Source: Linanthus parryae
Lineage: Eukaryota; Streptophyta; Magnoliopsida; Ericales; Polemoniaceae
Assembly (NCBI GenBank): GCA_023055425.1
Contig: JALGPY010000007.1
Span: forward strand, 12,906,001-12,970,000
Direction of reading: 5' to 3'
DNA length: 64,000 nucleotides
Shown: positions 58,767 to 64,000 of the stretch, piece after piece
How positions within the stretch are numbered: the first letter of the stretch is position 1
Layout: each line of letters opens with the position of its first letter
Translations under genes and position numbers: made by a program
The notes under the pieces: model-generated
Seen by the model: only the letters and a program-made list of their open reading frames with translations
What the model was told of the DNA's origin: nothing
Databases searched by the model: none

Positions 58767-58829
58767 TACTGCTTTTAGATTCGAAAAGCAGCGTTCTAGA
58801 AAGCAAAAGCATTACCAAACGGGCTCTTC

Positions 58830-60180
58830 ATTGTCCAAGGCTCTATGTGCCAACACCATCAGCTCTGTGATCAAAATTTTGTTTTACAATGCATACAAAA
58901 TAAGATGGATTGAGAAATTAGAAATGGGAGAGAAAAATTGACGGTTGTACGTTCTTGTAAGTTCAAGTTATGTTAGATTTTTGTACAAAACAATTTTTTT
59001 GTTGTAACATTTTCTAGCAGCGAATAGTTACAACACTCTCAGAATTAATATTAGTTAAGAATGTTTACTTTCTTCGGGCTCCCTTAAGACACAGGCGAGT
59101 TGTGGAAGTTCCTTAAAAATGTTTAATACAAAATAGTCTCTTTATCAAAAATTAGTTTCCAAAGTTAACATCTCATTTGTGAGTTACGCAACTAGATGAC
59201 CGAAATTGAGAATCTTTCACGGTTTGTAGTGAAGACTGTATTATAAATTTCACTTCAAGAGAATCTTTCACGGAGAAAGCATATGATGATAAAATTGAGT
59301 GATCTTATCTAAAAACTGGGCTCATTTGGTTATGATTTTATATAAAATTTATTCAAAGGACGATGACCTGTGTTACTAATGTTTCTTTTCTATTTTAGTC
59401 GAAGGTCAACAAAATGATTATTTTAATCCCAATCGTGGTATTCGTCAAGAAGACTTTATATGTTCTTATTTTTTTGATCTTTGTACAGAGGGTATTTTAT
59501 TTAATTAATCTCAACAAAAATAAATTCTTAAAGGAGTAAGGTCAGGTCAAAGGTCTCCTTATGTCATCCAAGTTTTATTTGCGGATGATTGTATGAGTTT
59601 TTTCTAAAGCTTTCACTAGATCACTCAATTTTATTCCAATATTGTATGTCTTCATGGCAATCTATAAGTAATGATATATCCATGATAGTTTTTGTCCCTG
59701 ATGGCCTTAGTTTTTGTCCCTGATGGCCTGATGTTCATGCGGATGTTAAAACCAATGTTAGTCAAGTGTTTGAAATCCTAACTGCTTATTAACAAATACT
59801 CCCTCCGTTCCTAAAAAAACTGGAGGCTCACGGATTAAGGAGGGTGTGCAAATAAAAAACACGTCTTTCAATTTATCAAAAATGAAAAACACATTTTTCA
59901 ATCCATCAAAAATATAATTTGGAATAAATTTCAAGGTTTGAAAGAATTTTTCCATCTATTGCTGATAAGGAAGTTCTTATTAAAACTAATATTCAATCCC
60001 TTGCTGCGTATATCATGTCTATATATTTACTCCCTACTACTTTTTGTACTGAACTAGAGCATGTTTTCACTAAATATTGGTGGAGTAATAATTTTGACAA
60101 GAAATATACATTGAAAAAATGGGATGGTCTTTGTACTCCTTAATGTATTGTGAAATGGGTTTTAGACCATTACATCCCTT
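58830..60180 (+). repeat. Segmental duplication copy B
   Basis: Diverged copy of 55715-57105, here running into a longer LINE remnant. Near 59795 a TACTCCCTCCGTTCC string, typical of a Stowaway MITE end, interrupts it; copy A lacks this. Confidence 0.7.
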
Positions 60181-60850
60181 AAACATTCCTTTACCAGGAA
60201 AACAAATATAGCGTTCACTTGTTAATCTAAATTATCAATTAATAGCTCGTGTCTTAAAGGAAAGTACCATAGATTTAATTATGCTCTATTTGCTGACGTT
60301 CTTCCTTTTTCTTTCTATATCTCAAAGGTCTCGTAAAGGCCGCGGATATCATTTTCAAGGGGGTAAGACATAGTATTGATGACGGTAATAATACTTTCAT
60401 GTACCGTAATTGTTTGATACCCATAGGATTTGGTATAAAACCCTATGGCTATCTTTATTTAGCTAATAATACCAATGTGTCGTGATCTTATTCAAGAAGA
60501 GACACATGATAACCCACTCCTCTTAATAATCCACATAACAATGATTTCATAGTTCAGGCACAAACTGGAAAAGGTATCTTTACTGTGAAATCAGCCTATC
60601 ATGTGGCATTTTTTTATTATTGTTCGTGCTCAAGGTCTTTCACAAACTATGAATTCTAGTTTTCAAAGGGAATTTTTTTGAGAAGTTTAATGGCATGTAA
60701 TTGTTCCACGGAAAATTAAAGGGGTTTGTATACCTCTGTATGTAGCTTTTGTAAACCAGAAGATGAAACTGCTTCCCATCTTTTCTCGATTGCCCCTGGA
60801 CAAGTAATCTTCTGCAGTCTCCTATGCTAGATCTGAAATACCGAAATCAA
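59355..60850 (+). pseudogene. LINE ORF2 remnant (RT, linker, zf-RVT)
   Basis: Plus-strand fragments in order: CVTNVSFLF near 59370, a FADDC catalytic trace at about 59579-59593, a WW/SNNFDKKY linker at about 60080-60130, GIFTVKSAYHVA at about 60574-60610, and an IVPRKIKG...CKPEDETASHLF zf-RVT trace at about 60700-60790. Many stops and frame changes. A related RNase H piece appears at about 61615-61700, beyond an inserted LTR. Confidence 0.7.
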
Positions 60851-60990
60851 AATTAGCCGTTTCAGTTAAAATTCGGGAAGTATTATTACATGTGTAAGGA
60901 GAAATAAAGTCTATTTCTGCATATTGTGTGGCTAATCTAGTGTTAAAGAAACAAAGAGAATTTTGAATATGGAGATAAACAGAAAAACAG

Positions 60991-61496
60991 TGTTGGAGGC
61001 TAAACTTGATTTATCCTAATTATAGTTGAGGTCCATTAATATTCAAGTCTTGAAGCCCACTAATAATTGTGTTAGTTAGTGGGGGCTAGTAGAATTATTA
61101 GTCCAATAAGATAGTAAAGTGGTAGAATAGTCTAGAACAATGGTGTGATATGTATCTCTAGAAGTGTCATACAAATATCTAGATGAAGTTTCTAGGTGGA
61201 GAGATTACTAGATGATGTAATCTAGAATCCTCCAAGACTCCCTATAAATAGGGGGTTGTACTCGAGCTTTTAGTAAGTGTCCAAGTAAGTCTAGCAAGTC
61301 TCCTACCAAGTGTCCCTAATGTCTCTCCTATGAAGTCTTCTATTAAGCCTTCTATGTAATGTACTAGACAAGATCTAGTTGTTGTCCTCTTGTATCAATC
61401 AAATATATTGTTCTACATTCTCTCTCTCAAAGTTCCACCATTTCGCTCTTCCACCAAACACCATACTAGCATCCTTATCTCTTCCTCCATCCAACA
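60991..61496 (+). mobile_element. Ty1/copia-type LTR, 506 bp
   Basis: Begins TGTTGGAGG and ends CATCCAACA, giving 7-bp inverted termini. A TATA box, CCTATAAATA, lies at 61241-61250, suitably placed in the LTR. Directly after comes the primer-binding site. There is no second LTR or coding region in the correct orientation, so only the 5' portion of this element remains. Confidence 0.85.
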
Positions 61497-61499
61497 AAG

Positions 61500-61511
61500 T
61501 GGTATCAGAGC
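61500..61511 (+). other. Primer-binding site, initiator tRNA-Met type
   Basis: TGGTATCAGAGC, complementary to the 3' end of plant initiator methionine tRNA, three bases after the LTR. This primes minus-strand DNA synthesis in many copia elements and confirms the orientation of the LTR at 60991-61496. Confidence 0.9.
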
Positions 61512-61599
61512 TTCCTACATCCGACAAAACAGAAGCTATATCGGAAAACGATGAATTCAAAAGTGCTTATCTTTATGATAGATTGATGCATGAAGAAAC

Positions 61600-61760
61600 A
61601 AAAGCAACTCTGGCTTGCCGGCGATGGCAGCCTTCGTCGCCTGGATTCCTTAAGTTGAACACATATGCATCTATGTCTCTATTTGTTGAATTTAGAGAGA
61701 GAGAACATCGGCTGTATTCGATTAAAATTTCAAGAAATGAAAGTGCAAGTTACAACCCTA
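61600..61760 (+). pseudogene. LINE RNase H domain fragment
   Basis: Reads WQPSSPGFLKLNTYASMSLF, which resembles the start of the RNase H domain of plant LINEs, where an Asp usually follows the LNT/LNV motif; here that position is Tyr. It probably belongs to the LINE remnant at 59355-60850, separated by the LTR insertion. Confidence 0.5.
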
Positions 61761-62126
61761 ATAGCATTCGCAAGGAAAAAGAGGTAAGTGAAATAACGGA
61801 TAACGGATAAAATGTGTCATTCGTTGATGAACAACGAATCAGAGCATGCCACATGCTCTCATTGCAGACTCACTAGACAATGCGTCATTAACTAGTAATT
61901 AAACAAGCTTAAGCGGTAATAAGCTGAACCACATTCAAAACGGCACCGTTCCACTAATCAATTATTTGAATCTCACAAACGTTATCATCCAACGGCCCCT
62001 GGAGCTTCCTATTGTTCCATGCAACAACCACTGCTAGGAGAAGGGAGTTTTGTTCATTTGGTAAGTGGATTACCAAATGAACATTAATTTCTTAATCCAA
62101 GCAATTTGAGAGCTTCAAATCGGCAA

Positions 62127-62422
62127 ACCACCCCCCCTCCCCCTCAAGTCGGAGAGTGTCTAAGATTCACTCCCAACTTGGACAGCATAAAACCAAAGAC
62201 AACAGGGTGTGGAGGCGATGTAAGTATATCTGCTAGCTGATGAGAAGTGTGCACATATCTGAGAACTAGGATGACCTTCTGCACAAAATCCATAACCAAA
62301 TGACAATCAATGTAAATATGTTTGGTTTTGTCATTGCAGTCCTTCTCCGCCTCCGTGCAGACCTCCTTATCGTAGTTTATGAGATCGTTCAGTTCACATG
62401 ATGTAATGGGAAGCTCAAACAA
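62127..62422 (-). pseudogene. Copia RNase H 3' end with polypurine tract
   Basis: Minus-strand frame includes KTKHIYIDCHLV and VHTSHQLADILTSP, then FMLSKLGVNLRHS. These are the last blocks of copia RNase H, equivalent to HxRTKHIDxxxHF and TxxQLADxxTK. Immediately beyond it (62127-62144, minus strand) is a G-rich polypurine tract, GGGGGAGGGGGGG, where plus-strand synthesis would start. Orientation is opposite to the LTR at 60991, so this is a separate element. Confidence 0.75.
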
Positions 62423-62429
62423 TCAGAGT

Positions 62430-64000
62430 TGTTATCCTCCATGAAGATCGATTAGGCTTCCGGCGCTAAAACGATTTTGGCAAAAGGTGGGATTTGGGGA
62501 AACTAGGGTTTAGTTTATCTTCTAGAGAGTTCTCTAGGGGACGAAAAAGCTTTTTGCTCCTCGGCATTCATAGAGAACGTTCAGTCCCGAATCTCTCTAT
62601 TCAATGACTACTATTTTTTGCTAAAAATCATTTGCCAACTCTTGCAAACGAACATACTAATGACATTACTCAAGTGAATGGTCTAGCAACCCATGTGCTC
62701 ACGGCCACCCGCAGATAAAAAGATCCACGTGAATGTCACACGCGAGGGGCGTGTTGAGAAGTCTCACACTGGACATTCAGGAAGAACTCAAGTAGATATA
62801 TATAGAATGACTGTCATTATGATGTAACAAAATAAATATTGACAAAACTGTTCTTGTTTATTCTTTCATGAAACGACAAACTTCTTATGATTTGAGTTAT
62901 ACATTTACGTTTTGACGCAAACATAATAAAGCTTCTAATGACCCCGAACAAACCACTTAATAATGACATGACTTATTTGCACCATGCAAACAGACTAAAG
63001 AGACAATTTTCGAGCAATTCGTAGGTGCTCAAAAAGCAATGACACGTGGTGCTCTACACCACTTACAATTTAACATGTATAATGAAAGTGGGGTGAGTAG
63101 AAGGGAGAAAATATTCAATTAGGATTCTTATATTCTCACGATAACCTACATGGGTAGTAGTTAACCCTAGTAGACATAGGTGTCAGTTAGTGAATGGTGT
63201 AGATCACCACGTGCCATGGTGATGTGCCCAAGAAATATGCAAGTGGGCCTGCACTCGGCCCCTGCCCTCCTGCATCATCTTTTTTTTTATGCATCGCTGC
63301 TTTCTCGCTGATAATCTCACACCAACTTCACTTGCTCGAGTTGGTGGATATCAAGCTCTTCTGTTGGCCTTTCCCACCAAGGCCTCCTCGCGCTCTCGTC
63401 CCTCTTCTTTTTAGGTCATCTCCTTTCTTCTTATCCATTTTCAGCTGGTCGCTGAGGCTAGACAGCTGCATGTTAAGTCTGCTACCATTTTGATTATGCC
63501 GAACTTCCAATACATCAGCCATACCTTGGTCGGGGTTGCGGTTGGGGTTTGGGTTATTCGGGGCCTGCCTGGATTCGAAGAGACCTACCAGCGCCTCCAC
63601 AGAGGGATGGCCGAAGGAGAACGGGTTCATCCTTAATGAGAAAACAATTATTAAGACCACTGCACAACACAAGGTGCAGAGCTCGCTGGCCTTTTGAAAA
63701 GGCCAACGCGCCTCTTTGAGAAAGTGACGAGGAGATTGCTCTCATTCGTCATTTTTCTCATCTCAGCCCTACGACGCCCACAACTTGTCCTTGGAATCCT
63801 CAGAATCGCTTAGGTAGGGGAGTGATAGATTTATTGCTCTAATGAAGGGAAATGTAGAGGAAGAAGAGAGATTGAAATAGTTGTTATCCAATGAAAGAAA
63901 CATGAAGCCTATTCATATGCAATGTTTTAATTACCTCATGTGTAAATTTACTTCGGTATCGGGTTTTGTTATACTAATTTTGCATGTTAATGTTTACCTA
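62430..64000. other. Right-hand end of window, no gene resolved
   Basis: Sequence from 62430 to 63200 has no supportable gene. From about 63225 to 63790 the DNA is visibly richer in G+C and two overlapping minus-strand frames (63672-63328 and 63745-63554) are open for 114 and 63 codons. The longer reads NPFSFGHPSVEALVGLFESR, then an Asn/Pro run and a basic Lys/Arg-rich tail. I recognise no family. Captured or organelle-derived DNA is possible but unproven. Confidence 0.3.

Noticed and set aside
59795..59840. Stowaway-like terminus TACTCCCTCCGTTCC
   Set aside because: Only one end is clear; the matching right end and TA duplication could not be placed, so no element is called.
61379..61810. 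143-codon ORF
   Set aside because: Crosses the end of a copia LTR, its primer-binding site and a LINE RNase H scrap; a chimera of transposon sequence, not a gene.
1..64000. CRISPR arrays, bacterial operons, tRNA or rRNA genes, endogenous pararetrovirus
   Set aside because: No regularly spaced direct repeats with unique spacers, no bacterial-type gene organisation, no tRNA or rRNA sequence recognised, and no viral movement or coat protein motifs seen on either strand.

Overview
This window looks like nuclear DNA from a dicot-type flowering plant. Genes are intron-rich with consensus plant splice sites, and the intact protein genes are plant-specific or plant-organellar. Most of the remaining sequence is plant transposable elements: LINEs, Ty1/copia and Ty3/gypsy debris, Mutator-like elements, and hAT and PIF/Harbinger MITEs. 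The species cannot be named from sequence alone. No rRNA, tRNA, CRISPR or bacterial-type features were seen.

Layout. 1-5100: a decayed LINE on the minus strand that runs off the left edge. 6159-19664 (+): an apparently intact organellar NADP-isocitrate dehydrogenase gene. I resolved 15 exons that sum to 1485 nt (494 aa). Its introns 4, 13 and 14 are swollen by MITEs, a LINE fragment and a GC-rich insertion. 21.4-22.3 kb: a GC-rich repeat region with a captured fragment resembling phytyl ester synthase. 22807-28379 (-), with a probable 5'UTR exon near 29510-29775: a plant multi-pass membrane protein of unknown function, 8 coding exons, 334 aa. 29.9-32.1 kb: wrecked Ty1/copia pol sequence. 32.7-33.6 kb: two MITEs. 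34459-37384: a Mutator-like element (long TIRs, 9-bp target duplication) with a solo LTR nested in it. 37577-41627 (+): an intact plastid phosphoenolpyruvate/phosphate translocator gene, 9 exons, 412 aa, starting only 193 bp after that element. 42.2-45.8 kb: a second decayed LINE on the minus strand, split by a 1274-bp Mutator-like element with a perfect 9-bp target duplication. 46.2-55.7 kb: an R2R3-MYB neighbourhood with one complete three-exon reading frame (50482-51822, -) and three relics. Two of the relics form a large head-to-head inverted repeat. 55.7-64 kb: LINE, gypsy gag and copia debris, including one clear copia LTR with its primer-binding site.

The two metabolic genes both serve organelle carbon metabolism: NADPH and 2-oxoglutarate production, and PEP import into plastids. 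I see no sign that they act as a cluster; they are ordinary neighbours. The most interesting parts are (i) the MYB locus, with an inverted pseudogene pair that could make a long hairpin RNA and a gene copy whose R3 recognition helix is abnormal, (ii) the nested Mutator/solo-LTR insertion at the translocator promoter, including four spaced units of paired palindromes, and (iii) several transposon insertions precise enough to be bounded by perfect target-site duplications. Exon boundaries were set by reading splice sites and checking that reading frames close. No transcript evidence was available.
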